From Pseudomonas abietaniphila (GTDB taxonomy: Bacteria > Pseudomonadota > Gammaproteobacteria > Pseudomonadales > Pseudomonadaceae): a stretch of 64,000 nucleotides of DNA. Below the pieces are notes generated by a model that saw only the letters and a list, made by a program, of their open reading frames with translations, searched no databases and was not told the DNA's origin. Below, piece after piece: positions 45,126 to 54,612 of this stretch. Each line of letters begins with the position of its first letter. Within the stretch, counting starts at the first letter, position 1. The stretch spans positions 372,001 to 436,000 of the forward strand of contig NZ_FNCO01000002.1 of the NCBI RefSeq assembly GCF_900100795.1, in the 5' to 3' direction. Made by a program: the position numbers and the translations under genes.

Positions 45126-45776
45126 TCAGCGTTTCTCTCCAATACCGAGTGATTCGGCCATTCGAACCAGGTCGGCGAACGATTTCGCCTGCATTTTTTT
45201 CATGGCGTGGCCGCGATGTATCTTGACCGTGATTTCACTCAGGTTCATCTCGCTGGCAATTTGTTTGTTCATCAATCCGCGGGCAGCGTATGCCATGACT
45301 TCTCGCTCCCGAGCCGTCAGTGACTGGTAGCAGGCGTGCAGTCCGGAGTCCTGCTTGCGGACTTCTCTGCAAGCGGCGTCTGTTCGGTGCGCCGCGGATA
45401 CCGCATCCAGCAAGTCCTGATCACGAAAAGGTTTGACGAGAAAATCCAGCGCCCCTGCCTTCATTGCTTTCACTGACATTGCAATGTCGCCATGCCCCGT
45501 CATGAAAATGATGGGCAGATTGATGTTCGCCTCTATCAACTGACGCTGAAAATCCAGTCCACTTGACCCCTGCAGACGAACATCCAGTACCAGGCAGCTA
45601 GGCGCATCCGGATCTGGCCGCTCCAGAAACTCCGCCGCAGAAGCGAATGTTTCGACGCGCACGCCGACTGAGCGGAACAGACTGGCCAAGGCTTCGCGCA
45701 TGGATGCTTCATCGTCGACGACAAAGACGATGGGCGACGTATCGGCAGAACGATGGGGTGACGTATCTCGGTTCAA
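45126..45776 (-). CDS. FixJ/NarL-type response regulator
   Basis: 216-residue two-domain regulator. Receiver: VFVVDDEASMREALASLFRS, VLDVRLQGSSGLDFQRQL (phosphoacceptor Asp), FMTGHGDIAMSVKAMKAGAL, FLVKPF. LuxR-type output: LTAREREVMAYAARGLMNKQ, IASEMNLSEITVKIHRGHAM. The start is best placed at the TTG of 45776, which overlaps the kinase stop as TTGA and has GGGAG six bases upstream; a longer open frame is unlikely. It should be phosphorylated by the PAS kinase upstream. Confidence 0.88.
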   Translation of the reverse strand: MNRDTSPHRSADTSPIVFVVDDEASMREALASLFRSVGVRVETFASAAEFLERPDPDAPSCLVLDVRLQGSSGLDFQRQLIEANINLPIIFMTGHGDIAMSVKAMKAGALDFLVKPFRDQDLLDAVSAAHRTDAACREVRKQDSGLHACYQSLTAREREVMAYAARGLMNKQIASEMNLSEITVKIHRGHAMKKMQAKSFADLVRMAESLGIGEKR

Positions 45777-47614
45777 GGTTGCTCCCACGGACTTATCGGT
45801 AACGACAAATGAAATACGGCCCCTTCTCCTGGCTCTGAGGTTGCCCAGATCCGGCCACCATGAGCCTCGATGATCGATCTGCAAATGGACAGTCCCATGC
45901 CCATTCCTTCTTGCTTTGTCGTATAGAAGGCCATGAACAGCATCGGCATGCGGTCGCTTGAAATGCCCGGGCCGCTGTCTTTGATCTCAAAGGAGACAGA
46001 GCCGTCGTCGGAATGCAGAAGACGAAGATGCAGGGTGCGACGTTTTATCTTTGCGTTGGCCATTGCCTGCATGGCGTTCATGAGCAAATTGATGATGACC
46101 TGCTGCAGCTGGACTCGGTCGCCGGTGACCGAGACGGCTTCAACGTCAAAACCTCGCTCCAGCTCCACCTTGTTGCGCTTGAGTTCCCGGCCGACGAGGG
46201 CCAGTGACTCATCAATGATTTCCACCAGGTTCAACGCGGCTTTCTGCGGTTCCGTTTTGCGAGCCATCGCCCGGATTCGTCTGATAACTTCACTCGCCCT
46301 GTGCGTCTCGCTCACCATGCGTTCGATTGCGCTGCGCACTTCGCCAATATCAGGCGTGTCGCGGTTCAACCAACGCAGGCCGGCAGTGCCATTGGTGGCA
46401 ACAGCTGCCAACGGCTGGTTGACTTCATGAGCGATGGACGCGGCGAGTTCGCCAAGCGTCGCCACGCGACTGAAGTGAGCGAGCTGGACTTCTGATCGGT
46501 GCAGAGCCTCCTCAGCCATTCGGGTGTCCGTGACGTCCATCAACGCCCCCACATACTCGCTGTCTTCATCCCCGTCTTTTACGAGCTGAGCCAGCATCTG
46601 CAGGTGTTTGACCCTTCCGTCAGCCATTGAAAGCCGATATTCGGTCTTGATGTGAGGCGCTTTCTGGAAGGCATTTTTGATGGCTGCTTTGACGATCTCA
46701 ATATCGTCTGGATGGGTTTTCGCCAGAATGCTGGTCAGTGTGGGGGGCTCATCAGCATTGAATTCGAATATCCGCCGTGCTTCTTTCGACCAATACATTT
46801 CACCGCTGGGAATCTTGAGGCCAATGCTTCCCGTCTGGCTCAACCACTGCGCCCCTGCGAGGAATGCCTCGCTGCGCTGGAGGGCTTCGATCGCTCGCTT
46901 GCGGTCAGAAATGTCGTTGTGAGTCGCAAGAATCGCTTTAGGTTGATTGTTTGCCCCAAGCGACAACGAGCACCGACTCACCACCGTTACGCAGGCGCCG
47001 TCGCGACAATGCTCGATCACTTCACCCTCCCAATGACCCGTCTCAAGGAGGCAAGCCATCATTTGGTCCCAGCTCGTCATCAGTTGAGGACTCAAGAGTG
47101 CGCGAAAGTCCTGACCCACTGCCTGAGATTTGGTCCAGCCGTACAGCGCTTCGGCCCCAGGACTCCATTGGGTGATGACGTGATTCATGTCCCGGACGAT
47201 GATTGCGTCATGGGTCTGTGCAAGCAGCCTTACCTGCTCCTGCAATTCATCGGTGGCGGATTTATTCTTGAGGGCCAATACCGTCGTCATGCCGATCGCA
47301 GAGAGGCTGACGAGAAGACGCGCGAAACTGCCATCGTATAATTCAAAGCCGTGGCCTATCACAAAAGCAGTCAGCGTCAGGCCGATGCAAACCAATGAGA
47401 CGCCTATTACGCCTTTCCTGGAGAACAGATTCACAGACATGAGTATGACGGCGACGTAGAGCACCGCAATGGCAATGTGTATCGAACTCGCGGTGTCGAT
47501 GACGAAGATTGAACTGGACAGGGCGATTGCCCCAAGCCGCTGTAGCTGGACAGAATTGACAAAGGGGCGTGAAAACCACCTGACGGCTGGCGTGGGTTCA
47601 GTGATGATTTTCAT
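45773..47614 (-). CDS. PAS-domain sensor histidine kinase, FixL-like
   Basis: 613-residue membrane sensor kinase. Several N-terminal transmembrane helices (IALSSSIFVIDTASSIHIAI to about residue 130) precede two PAS/PAC domains (IIVRDMNHVITQWSPGAEAL, and IFEFNADEPPTLTSILAKTH with ADGRVKHL), a dimerisation domain with H-box GELAASIAHEVNQPLAAVAT, and an ATPase with GDRVQLQQVIINLLMNAMQA, IKDSGPGI and GMGMGLSICRSIIEAHGG. It is coupled to the FixJ-like regulator (4-base overlap). Haem- or redox-binding in the PAS domains is possible but not evident. Start ATG 47614; the upstream TTG is not used. Confidence 0.9.
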   Translation of the reverse strand: MKIITEPTPAVRWFSRPFVNSVQLQRLGAIALSSSIFVIDTASSIHIAIAVLYVAVILMSVNLFSRKGVIGVSLVCIGLTLTAFVIGHGFELYDGSFARLLVSLSAIGMTTVLALKNKSATDELQEQVRLLAQTHDAIIVRDMNHVITQWSPGAEALYGWTKSQAVGQDFRALLSPQLMTSWDQMMACLLETGHWEGEVIEHCRDGACVTVVSRCSLSLGANNQPKAILATHNDISDRKRAIEALQRSEAFLAGAQWLSQTGSIGLKIPSGEMYWSKEARRIFEFNADEPPTLTSILAKTHPDDIEIVKAAIKNAFQKAPHIKTEYRLSMADGRVKHLQMLAQLVKDGDEDSEYVGALMDVTDTRMAEEALHRSEVQLAHFSRVATLGELAASIAHEVNQPLAAVATNGTAGLRWLNRDTPDIGEVRSAIERMVSETHRASEVIRRIRAMARKTEPQKAALNLVEIIDESLALVGRELKRNKVELERGFDVEAVSVTGDRVQLQQVIINLLMNAMQAMANAKIKRRTLHLRLLHSDDGSVSFEIKDSGPGISSDRMPMLFMAFYTTKQEGMGMGLSICRSIIEAHGGRIWATSEPGEGAVFHLSLPISPWEQP

Positions 47615-47802
47615 AAAGGCGTAGGCCTGCTGTGTCCGCAAAGCAATACCGATAACAGTGTGAATCGTAGTCGGTAAAATCAGGACTCGCCAAACCGTTC
47701 GACGGCGTCTGGAGCGGAATTTCTACGATGAGGGAGTTGTTACCTGGTAAAGCATTACGCGGAATAAAATACTGGGTTTGTAAACGCACCCATTATTGTA
47801 AG

Positions 47803-48396
47803 TTAAGCGATAAGGCCTGTTTTTTGGCGAAGAATGTGGCGCAGCACGCGTAAAGGGCAGTGAATGTATTCAATCACCTGAGCGCTGTAGCTGGTGCCGT
47901 TAATGCACCAGTTGCAGAAGTGTTCGCAATTGTTCGAGAGTATTTTGTACTGAGCTTCACCCATTCTTGAACACGCGCGAGCGACGATTTCATCGTTTGA
48001 AAAAGCCGGTTGGTCTTGGTAAATCCAGATGGATCTCCCGTTGGCAAATTGTTGGAGACCGGTGACTTCAATAGGGCCGGCTCGCAGGGATCCGCTTAAC
48101 CCGGAGTAGTGCGCAACCTTGCCGTCACCGAGGTAGATACCGTGATGGACGTAGAATGCGCGAGGGCTTACCAGATGAGATCCAGCGGGGATCACGTCAT
48201 CCCCCCCTTCGACCCGGGTCAGGTGGGTATGAGTGCTGTGATGCATCGATGAAAGACCGCTCCCGGACACACAGACATGCAGTTCATTTTCAGAGGGCTC
48301 GGTGCTCACACAGGCGGAGGGATCCACGTTGACCAAGGCCGATTTGAAGAACAGTGAAGATAATCTGGTGGTCATTTCCGCAAGCTGCTTGTTCAT
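47803..48396 (-). CDS. LRAT-domain (NC/permuted papain-fold) protein
   Basis: 197-residue protein with a lecithin:retinol acyltransferase-like domain at about 75-180: YVHHGIYLGDGKVAHYSG supplies the catalytic His and the following small residues, and ILSNNCEHFCNWCINGT supplies the nucleophile Cys. This NlpC/P60-related fold acts as acyltransferase, amidase or peptidase. The N-terminal 60 residues are unlike known domains and there is no clear signal peptide. Bacterial LRAT proteins are poorly studied. The ATG at 48396 is chosen because GGAGGG precedes it. It stands upstream of the sensor kinase in the same direction. Confidence 0.83.
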   Translation of the reverse strand: MNKQLAEMTTRLSSLFFKSALVNVDPSACVSTEPSENELHVCVSGSGLSSMHHSTHTHLTRVEGGDDVIPAGSHLVSPRAFYVHHGIYLGDGKVAHYSGLSGSLRAGPIEVTGLQQFANGRSIWIYQDQPAFSNDEIVARACSRMGEAQYKILSNNCEHFCNWCINGTSYSAQVIEYIHCPLRVLRHILRQKTGLIA

Positions 48397-48649
48397 GACG
48401 AAACCCTCCATAACCTTAGAGAAATACTATCTTCCAGGGGCTGGAGACGCATTCGTGCGCAGGTTTAGTCAGTTAGTCAGTCCATATGCGGCGCTCATAC
48501 CTCTGTATGTGTGGTCAGAACAATGGAGGACAGGCGGCGGGGATTTCAGCAAAGGTGCCTGGGGTTAAATGCTGAGCAGGTGTCTATCGGATAATCCAAT
48601 GCTTTGCATCGCGGTGCTTTTAGTGAAGAAAACGCTGCAGAGGAGTCGG

Positions 48650-49202
48650 TCATCGTTCCAGGCGTTGCAGCTGTGCACGAAGTTGGACCAACGTCGGCGT
48701 GATGATGGGCACGAACGCTGACTCGCGCCAACGACGTGCAAAACCAATACCCTGTTCTTGCAGGTAGGCTTTACCACCGCTTGCCTGCAGTTCCAGCTGC
48801 ACAGCGTCAGCCGCTGACTGCGCCAGGGCGATTCGAAGACTGAACAGCGCCGCAGGATCACCTCTGAAGCGCCCGTCGAGCAGGCCGCGTTTCAGCTCGG
48901 TAACCCGGTCTTCCAGCTGCCAACGCTGGTTCAACAAAGCCTCAAGAAGGACGGACCGATCGTGTTCCAGGTGCGCCTCAACCTCTTGAAATGATCGTCG
49001 AGCCAAGCCGATGGACATTCCACATTGCAGATTCGACAGCGTCAGCCAGATTCCTGCCGACGCCGCCCAGGTATGGGCTGATCCCGACCCTTAGCACATT
49101 GGCGGCTGCCAGTTCGGACAGGACCTGTTGTGGGTCGCTGAGGCCCGAGTCGAGATCCTGGGCGTTGGTGTCCAGCCAGTGGCTGAGTGCCGGGTCGAGC
49201 AT
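48650..49202 (-). pseudogene. Acyl-CoA dehydrogenase remnant with internal deletion
   Basis: Reading leftward, a start at 49202 encodes about 57 residues of an acyl-CoA dehydrogenase N-terminus (SELAAANVLRVGISPYLGGV, then LADAVES). The frame then shifts and the C-terminal helical domain follows to the stop at 48650 (LQCGMSIGLARRSFQEVEAH, then ALAQSAADAVQLELQASGGK). The FAD/beta domain of roughly 190 residues between them is missing, with the junction near 49.03 kb. A full gene would be about 380 codons; here about 180 remain. Downstream of it no partner electron-transfer gene is seen. Confidence 0.8.
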
Positions 49203-49289
49203 TTTTTTTCTCCGTGAATATTCGGTGATTTAGATCCGGCGTCCCCCATGGGCGATAACAGCCGTCAGACACAACCGGCGATCAACGCT

Positions 49290-50681
49290 TTAATTTTTTA
49301 CCGCAACAAGGCGGCCAAAACTCGCAAGACTCGCGACCGCAGCAAACAACGCGGCGGCCCACAACGCGAACGTTGCGCCATGCTCGCTTGATACCATGAA
49401 ACAGTAGGCGACCAGAGCGGCACCGGTGGCCTGTCCTATCAGGCGAGAGGTTGCGACCATCCCGCTGGCGCTTCCGCCCCGATCGGGTGGAGCGCTCCCC
49501 ATAAAGCCTTTGAGGTTGGGTGCCTGGAAGAAACCAAACCCGACACCGCAAACCCCCATGCGCCAACTGATGTCAAACGTCGACGGGGCATCGGACATGA
49601 GCACCAATGCAACCAGCCCGGCACCGAGGATCGCGAGACCGATGCCGCCCAGAGCGCCCGGCGAATAATGGTCACTCAGTCTGCCTGCAATCGGTGCCAT
49701 GATTGCCACCATCACCGCCCAGGGGGTCATCAGGAAACCAGTCTCCACCGCAGACCGCCCAAGCGTTGTGAAGAAGTAAAAGGGGAGCGCTACAAAGGCC
49801 AATCCCTGTGCTGCGAACGTGCATACCGATGTGACCACCGACAGGGCGAACATGGGCCTGCGCAGCAAATCGACTGGAAGCATGGGCGCTTTGTGATCCG
49901 CTTGCCGACGCAGGAGGAGGGCAAAAAACAACACAGTGCCTGCCAACTCGATCGCCAGTGTCTTCAGGCTCGCCTGGTGGGCGGCGTCCCCAAACATCAG
50001 TATCAGAAGACTGAACGCCACCACGTTGTAAAGCGCCGTCAGCCCGTCGAATGTGTGATTGGCACGAGGCGTAGCAGGGAGCACTTTGCGACCCAGGAAG
50101 AAGGCCGCCATGCCAAGGGGAACGTTAATTGCGAACAGCCAGGGCCAGTTGGCGACCGACAAAATCACGGAAGCCAACGTCGGCCCGACCGCAAAAGCGA
50201 CGGCAACCACCAAGGCGTTGGTGCCGTATCCGCGTCCGAGCATGTGTTTCGGGTAGATGGCCCTAAGCATGGCGGTATTCACGCCCATCACGGCGCTGGC
50301 ACCTATTCCCTGCAGCAGGCGAGCGATAACCAGCGATGGGAGAGACCAGGCCAATGCACATCCGAGGGAGGCGAGGGTGAATAAAAGCAGTCCGAACAGG
50401 AGCACGCGTCGGTAGCCGATGATCTCTCCCAGTGCCGCTAAAGGAAGGAGTGTGGCCACCATTGCAAGTTGATAGACGTTGATGATCCAGACCGAAGCTG
50501 CCGGGGTCGTGTGCAGTTGATCTGCAATCGCTGGAAGGGCGACATTGGCAATCGCCGTATCGAGCGACGCCATACCGACACCGATGGCCAACGAGAATAT
50601 GGCGAGGCGTCGAGCATTTTGAGGCAGCCCGTCTGCAGGGATATCGACAGCATCCGCTTTCAAAGTCGCGTGTGTGGACAT
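49290..50681 (-). CDS. DHA2-family MFS multidrug transporter
   Basis: 463-residue major facilitator of the 14-helix DHA2 (EmrB/QacA) family. Motifs: IGVGMASLDTAIANVALPAI at helix 1, the loop 2-3 signature YRRVLLFGLLLFTLASLGCA, LLQGIGASAVMGVNTAMLRA (motif C region) and GFLMTPWAVMVAIMAPIAGR. It should pump a drug or toxic metabolite out in exchange for protons. It follows AAAGGAG and is a single gene between the acyl-CoA dehydrogenase scar and cyn locus 2. Confidence 0.92.
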   Translation of the reverse strand: MSTHATLKADAVDIPADGLPQNARRLAIFSLAIGVGMASLDTAIANVALPAIADQLHTTPAASVWIINVYQLAMVATLLPLAALGEIIGYRRVLLFGLLLFTLASLGCALAWSLPSLVIARLLQGIGASAVMGVNTAMLRAIYPKHMLGRGYGTNALVVAVAFAVGPTLASVILSVANWPWLFAINVPLGMAAFFLGRKVLPATPRANHTFDGLTALYNVVAFSLLILMFGDAAHQASLKTLAIELAGTVLFFALLLRRQADHKAPMLPVDLLRRPMFALSVVTSVCTFAAQGLAFVALPFYFFTTLGRSAVETGFLMTPWAVMVAIMAPIAGRLSDHYSPGALGGIGLAILGAGLVALVLMSDAPSTFDISWRMGVCGVGFGFFQAPNLKGFMGSAPPDRGGSASGMVATSRLIGQATGAALVAYCFMVSSEHGATFALWAAALFAAVASLASFGRLVAVKN

Positions 50682-50892
50682 GTTGGCTCCTTTGTAAGCA
50701 GTAATGGGGCCTGGATGAGCCTCACGTTCAAGCCCGGATCACGCCGCTGTATCCTGATTTGAAGGCAAACGTGCGCGTTCCTGCTCAACTGGGTCATCAG
50801 GTTCTAAACGAACAATGAGGGGTTATTGGTGGCCGCTCTTGTAGATGAACGGCCAGGTCATTGGCGGTCGTAGACGCGTTTTTCTTGAAACA

Positions 50893-50913
50893 GGCCCGCA
50901 TGGGGTGCGGGCC
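50893..50913 (-). terminator. Hairpin after cynS2
   Basis: Perfect eight-base stem GGCCCGCA/TGCGGGCC around five bases, directly downstream of the cynS2 stop and followed leftward by TGTTTC. The T tail is weak, so it could terminate or stabilise the cynS2 message. A similar hairpin follows cynS3 at 58266-58285. Confidence 0.55.
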
Positions 50914-50935
50914 GATTCAATGAGCACGTCGCAGA

Positions 50936-51403
50936 TTAGAAAGGACGCAGTGGCAGGAATTTACCGTCAAGCGTGATGACCGCGCGGTGACCGCCTTCTG
51001 GATCTTCTACCTTCTTCATATCAAGTTTGAAGTTGATCGCACTGATGATGCCGTCGCCAAATTGCTCGTGAACCAGCGCTTTCAGGGTGGTGCCGTAGAT
51101 CTGGATCATTTCGTAGAAACGATAGATCGTCGGGTCGGTAGGAACGCCGGTCAGGCTGCCACGCAGGGGAATAATTTGCAGCGCAGCGACGGCAGCCGCG
51201 TCCAGGCCCAGTTTTTCGCCAACCACTTTGGCTGCGTTTTCTGGAAGAGGGTGCTGACCGAGCAGGGCGGCGGTGACATAGGCAAGGCCAAGGCCGGTGC
51301 CATCAGCCATGTCCTGCCAGGACAAGTTTTTGCGGGCCTTGGCATCGAGAATTTCGGTGGTCAGGGCGAGGCTGGAATCTTTGTAGGCGTGAGACTGTAC
51401 CAT
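50936..51403 (-). CDS. cynS: Cyanase, cyn locus 2
   Basis: 155-residue cyanase with Arg 95, Glu 98 and Ser 121 in the same blocks as locus 1. The last 70 residues are identical to loci 1 and 3, while the DNA differs at many third positions. In this locus the carbonic anhydrase lies upstream rather than downstream, about 350 bases away, so cynS2 has its own promoter carrying the shared palindrome 102 bases before the start. No DUF2790 gene is present here. Confidence 0.95.
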   Translation of the reverse strand: MVQSHAYKDSSLALTTEILDAKARKNLSWQDMADGTGLGLAYVTAALLGQHPLPENAAKVVGEKLGLDAAAVAALQIIPLRGSLTGVPTDPTIYRFYEMIQIYGTTLKALVHEQFGDGIISAINFKLDMKKVEDPEGGHRAVITLDGKFLPLRPF

Positions 51404-51754
51404 GGTGTTTTTCCGATCAAATTGGCTTGATTAATGAGGCAGCGCCTGGGCTGCCTGGGTGTGAAACGATCATCGTCCGTTACGCAGGCAACGTCCAAGA
51501 CCCATATACAATCCATTGGATAAGTGCTCCGTATAGATGGCTTCCCAGCGCTCGCAGCGCCAAGAACTCGCAGCTGACTCGTAGAACCGGCCGTTAGCAC
51601 TCATATAGCGACAGGCATCCCACTCATCGACAGTGTCGGTGAGTGGGTCTGGGGTGGATGACGGCGTGAGTATTGGTGGACGGCTAAAGCTTTTTAACTG
51701 CAATGATTATGGAAACAATACAGCCGGGAAAGTTACCCTTGATACTGACGATCC
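51404..51754. other. Promoter region of cynS2
   Basis: About 350 bases without a gene, holding the cyn operator copy 2 at 51492-51522. The part beyond 51.6 kb shows no conserved frame. Confidence 0.6.
51492..51522. promoter_or_regulatory. Cyn operator, copy 2 (before cynS2)
   Basis: CGTCCAAGACC then the inverted repeat TATACA-N6-TGGATA (51505-51522). It is equivalent to the copies before cynS1 and cynS3. Confidence 0.75.
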
Positions 51755-52387
51755 CTATGCCTTTGTCTCGGGATAATCCACCAATGACACAAACTGATTG
51801 GTCGTGCCGTCCAGCGCTTCGATAGAACCCGTTTCGATATCATAAACCCAGCCGTGCAGGTTTAACTTCTTTTGCTCGATCGCCAGTCTAACGCTTGGGT
51901 GTGTTCTTAAATTCGACAGTTGTGCAATGACATTCTCTCTGACCATGGAGCACACCCGCTCTTTATCATTGGCGTGTTTACGGGAGGCGTTGATGACCTT
52001 TGCCGACTCAGCGTAACTCATCCACGCGGCAACGGCGGGCAGGTGATTCAGGGATTTTCCACTGGAGACTGCCGTCATCGCGCCGCAATCGGAGTGTCCG
52101 CAGATCACGATATTCGAGACTCCGAGGACCGCGACCGCATATTCCACCGTAGCAGTCACTCCACCCGGTTGCGGGCCATAAGAAGGCACGATGTTTCCCG
52201 CATTGCGAATAACAAACAGTTCGCCCGGTTCTTGTTGCGTCAACATCTCAGGTATGACCCGGCTGTCGGAGCAGGTGATAAACAGCGTTTCGGGGGTTTG
52301 AGTGGTCGCCAGGTATTTGAATAGATCGGTTCTCTGTGGAAACACCTCTTTCTGGAATTTAATGAAACCGTCGATAAGTGCTTTCAT
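51755..52387 (-). CDS. cynT: Beta-carbonic anhydrase, cyn locus 2
   Basis: 210-residue beta-carbonic anhydrase with CSDSR (Cys 39, Asp 41, Arg 43) and [10 protein letters not shown] (His 98, Cys 101). It is clearly homologous to the locus 1 and 3 copies but more divergent, with a shorter C-terminus. It is transcribed separately from cynS2; its upstream region carries the GGTCTTGGACG block shared with the cynS promoters, without the palindrome. Confidence 0.93.
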   Translation of the reverse strand: MKALIDGFIKFQKEVFPQRTDLFKYLATTQTPETLFITCSDSRVIPEMLTQQEPGELFVIRNAGNIVPSYGPQPGGVTATVEYAVAVLGVSNIVICGHSDCGAMTAVSSGKSLNHLPAVAAWMSYAESAKVINASRKHANDKERVCSMVRENVIAQLSNLRTHPSVRLAIEQKKLNLHGWVYDIETGSIEALDGTTNQFVSLVDYPETKA

Positions 52388-52748
52388 TGTTTTGCCCCGT
52401 GGGTGGATGTCGGACGACGACGTTTTAACGAAGGTTAATTAAACAAAGGCTAATGCGGCCGGAATGTTTCGTCCAAGACCCTAGGAGCTTAATGGCCTGG
52501 TTATTATATGAATTTAATATAATCGTCGGCAGGGGCTGTGCTACTCATCGCGGGTGACGTAGAGAGGGCAGTTCACAGTGTTGCGAAGTGGAACAATCTT
52601 TTAAACTTCCGCGACATTGTTGTTCTATTTATAGAATGTAAGGTAATTCTTGGCAGTAAAGTATCGAGGACGTTAATTCTTTCGCGTGGTCCTCGGGCGC
52701 TTAAAAACTTGTGGCGACACAGGCATCAAGGGATCAGCGCTGTTTTTC
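52388..52748. other. AT-rich intergenic region upstream of cynT2
   Basis: About 360 bases with lower GC than the surroundings. It holds the CGTCCAAGACC block at 52470-52480 and an AT inverted repeat ATTATAT-N7-ATATAAT near 52.51 kb. No gene frame is convincing. Confidence 0.55.
52470..52480. promoter_or_regulatory. Cyn upstream block before cynT2
   Basis: CGTCCAAGACC, identical to the block in the cynS2 and cynS3 promoters, 83 bases from the cynT2 start. The flanking palindrome found before cynS is absent here. Confidence 0.55.
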
Positions 52749-53669
52749 TCACGGTGCAATCAACTGCCAGGACGGGTCGGACAGTTTCCGGATAAGGAAA
52801 TCAAAAAGAACGTCTATCTTTGCCGGGCGCGTGCGTGCCGACGGCGTCACCAGGTACACGCCGCCCAACTGCATAGACCAATCGGGTAGCACTCTTTGCA
52901 ATCGACCGTCTCTGAGGTACTCGCTCGCGACAAATTCCGGCAGTTCAGCAATGGCAATACCTGCGAGTAAAGCCGGGACGAGCGCGTCCACATTGGTCAC
53001 GCGTAGCGAGCCGGTCGGCGTGACACTCACTTCGTTTCCCGCGTTGTCGTGCAACCGCCATACATCATTCTGGGCTCGATACGCGTAGCCGAGGCAGTTT
53101 CGGGTCTCCAGATCCTGAGGTCGCAGTGGATGGCCGAAACGTTGCAGATAGGCTGGAGACGCAACAAGGTATCGAGAAACCGGGGCGAGTCGTCGAGCGA
53201 CCAATGAGGAGTCAGGCAGCACAGCAATCCGGATGGCGGCATCAAAACCGTCGCCAATCAGGTCGACAGAGGCGTCAGCGAGATGCAGGTCGATCGACAC
53301 TTCAGGATAGGCTTCGAGAAATTCCGGGAGGATAGGGGCGACCCATTTGAGCCCGAATGTCATCGGGATGGCCAGGCGCACCAGCCCTTTGGGTTGTGAC
53401 GATAGGTCCCGTGCTACGCCTTCGGTCTCTTCCGCGTCACGATACAGTTGGCTCGCACTCTCGGCGATGCTGCGACCGAACTCAGTCAACGCCAGTTGGC
53501 GAGACGTACGGTTCAGCAGTCGGGCACCCAATCGGTCTTCAAGGCGGCTGACACCACGGGAAACCGTGGCGACGGACACGCCCATCACCCGCGCAGCGGC
53601 TGCGAAAGATCGCTCTTCCGCGACCTTCGCAAACATCGCCAGGCCTTCAAAATCGGGCATCTTCGACAT
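52749..53669 (-). CDS. LysR-family regulator, CrgA-like
   Basis: 306-residue LysR regulator: FAKVAEERSFAAAARVMGVS, VATVSRGVSRLEDRLGARLL, then DAAIRIAVLPDSSLVARRLA and LLAGIAIAELPEFVASEYL. It is divergent from a short-chain dehydrogenase at 53774 and is the likely regulator of that gene. Several in-frame ATG codons (53687, 53669, 53660) are possible starts; the domain is complete from any of them. Confidence 0.9.
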   Translation of the reverse strand: MSKMPDFEGLAMFAKVAEERSFAAAARVMGVSVATVSRGVSRLEDRLGARLLNRTSRQLALTEFGRSIAESASQLYRDAEETEGVARDLSSQPKGLVRLAIPMTFGLKWVAPILPEFLEAYPEVSIDLHLADASVDLIGDGFDAAIRIAVLPDSSLVARRLAPVSRYLVASPAYLQRFGHPLRPQDLETRNCLGYAYRAQNDVWRLHDNAGNEVSVTPTGSLRVTNVDALVPALLAGIAIAELPEFVASEYLRDGRLQRVLPDWSMQLGGVYLVTPSARTRPAKIDVLFDFLIRKLSDPSWQLIAP

Positions 53670-53773
53670 CGACAATTCTGCAATCATGGTTTGCAATCAA
53701 TTCTATTTCGAAGGGTGTGCCATGTCGATAATCTTCAGATACGCGCCCCCTGCGCCCAACTGAGGAAATAAAG

Positions 53774-54526
53774 ATGTCACGTAAACTTGAAGGCAAAGTC
53801 GCCATTGTCACGGGTGGATCCACCGGGATTGGTTTGGCGACTGCCATCCAGTTTGCCAAGGAAGGCGCCTATGTCTACATCACCGGCCGGCGTCAGGCTG
53901 AGCTGGACGCGGCGGTGCTGGAAATTGGCAACGCTAAAGGCGTTCGTGTCGACTCATCCAGGCTCTCGGAACTGGATGCACTCTATGCTCAGGTCAAGGC
54001 TGAAAAAGGTCAGATCGACGTGCTGTTCGTCAATGCTGGCGGCGGATCGTTGCTGTCTCTGGAGGCGGTGACTGAAGAGCACTTCGACGACACCTTCGGA
54101 CGTAATGTCAAAGGTGTGCTGTTCACGGTACAGAAAGCGCTGCCGCTCCTCGCAAAAGGCGCTTCCGTCATCCTCACCGGCTCTACGGCTGCCAGCGGAG
54201 GTACTCCTGACTTTAGCGTGTACGCAGCGTCGAAAGCCGCGGTTCGGTCTTTTGCCCGTAACTGGATTCTAGATCTGAAAGGGCGCGATATTCGAATCAA
54301 CACCCTCAGCCCAGGACCGATCGAAACCCCAGGCCTCGTAGAGTTGGCGGGTCCAGACAAAGCGCATCAGCAGGGCTTGCTTGATCACTTTGCTTCGCTG
54401 ATTCCGCTGGGCCGGGTAGGGCGTCCAGAAGAAGTGGCAAAAGCCGCTGTGTTCCTGGCGTCCGATGATTCAAGCTTTATTAACGGCAGCGAAATGTTTG
54501 TTGACGGCGGTATTGCACAGATCTGA
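53774..54526 (+). CDS. Classical short-chain dehydrogenase/reductase
   Basis: 250-residue SDR. Cofactor motif [26 protein letters not shown] loop, catalytic Ser in [10 protein letters not shown] and Tyr-x-x-x-Lys in VYAASKAAV, with the closing SPGPIETPG and the C-terminal [14 protein letters not shown]. It reduces an unknown ketone or oxidises an alcohol with NAD(P)H. A LysR gene is divergent across about 100 bases. Start ATG 53774 with TGAGGAAAT before it. Confidence 0.92.
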   Translation: MSRKLEGKVAIVTGGSTGIGLATAIQFAKEGAYVYITGRRQAELDAAVLEIGNAKGVRVDSSRLSELDALYAQVKAEKGQIDVLFVNAGGGSLLSLEAVTEEHFDDTFGRNVKGVLFTVQKALPLLAKGASVILTGSTAASGGTPDFSVYAASKAAVRSFARNWILDLKGRDIRINTLSPGPIETPGLVELAGPDKAHQQGLLDHFASLIPLGRVGRPEEVAKAAVFLASDDSSFINGSEMFVDGGIAQI

Positions 54527-54612
54527 TGCGCTGAAGTTGGCCATCCTGGCGCTGGTAATCTGGTCGCCTGATAGACACATAGGCTACAAAGCCTTGAGAC
54601 GATGAGTACGCA

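Noticed and set aside
45788..45884. Longer N-terminus for the FixJ-like regulator
   Set aside because: The extra residues overlap the kinase and look random; the TTG at 45776 with GGGAG and the TTGA overlap fits better.
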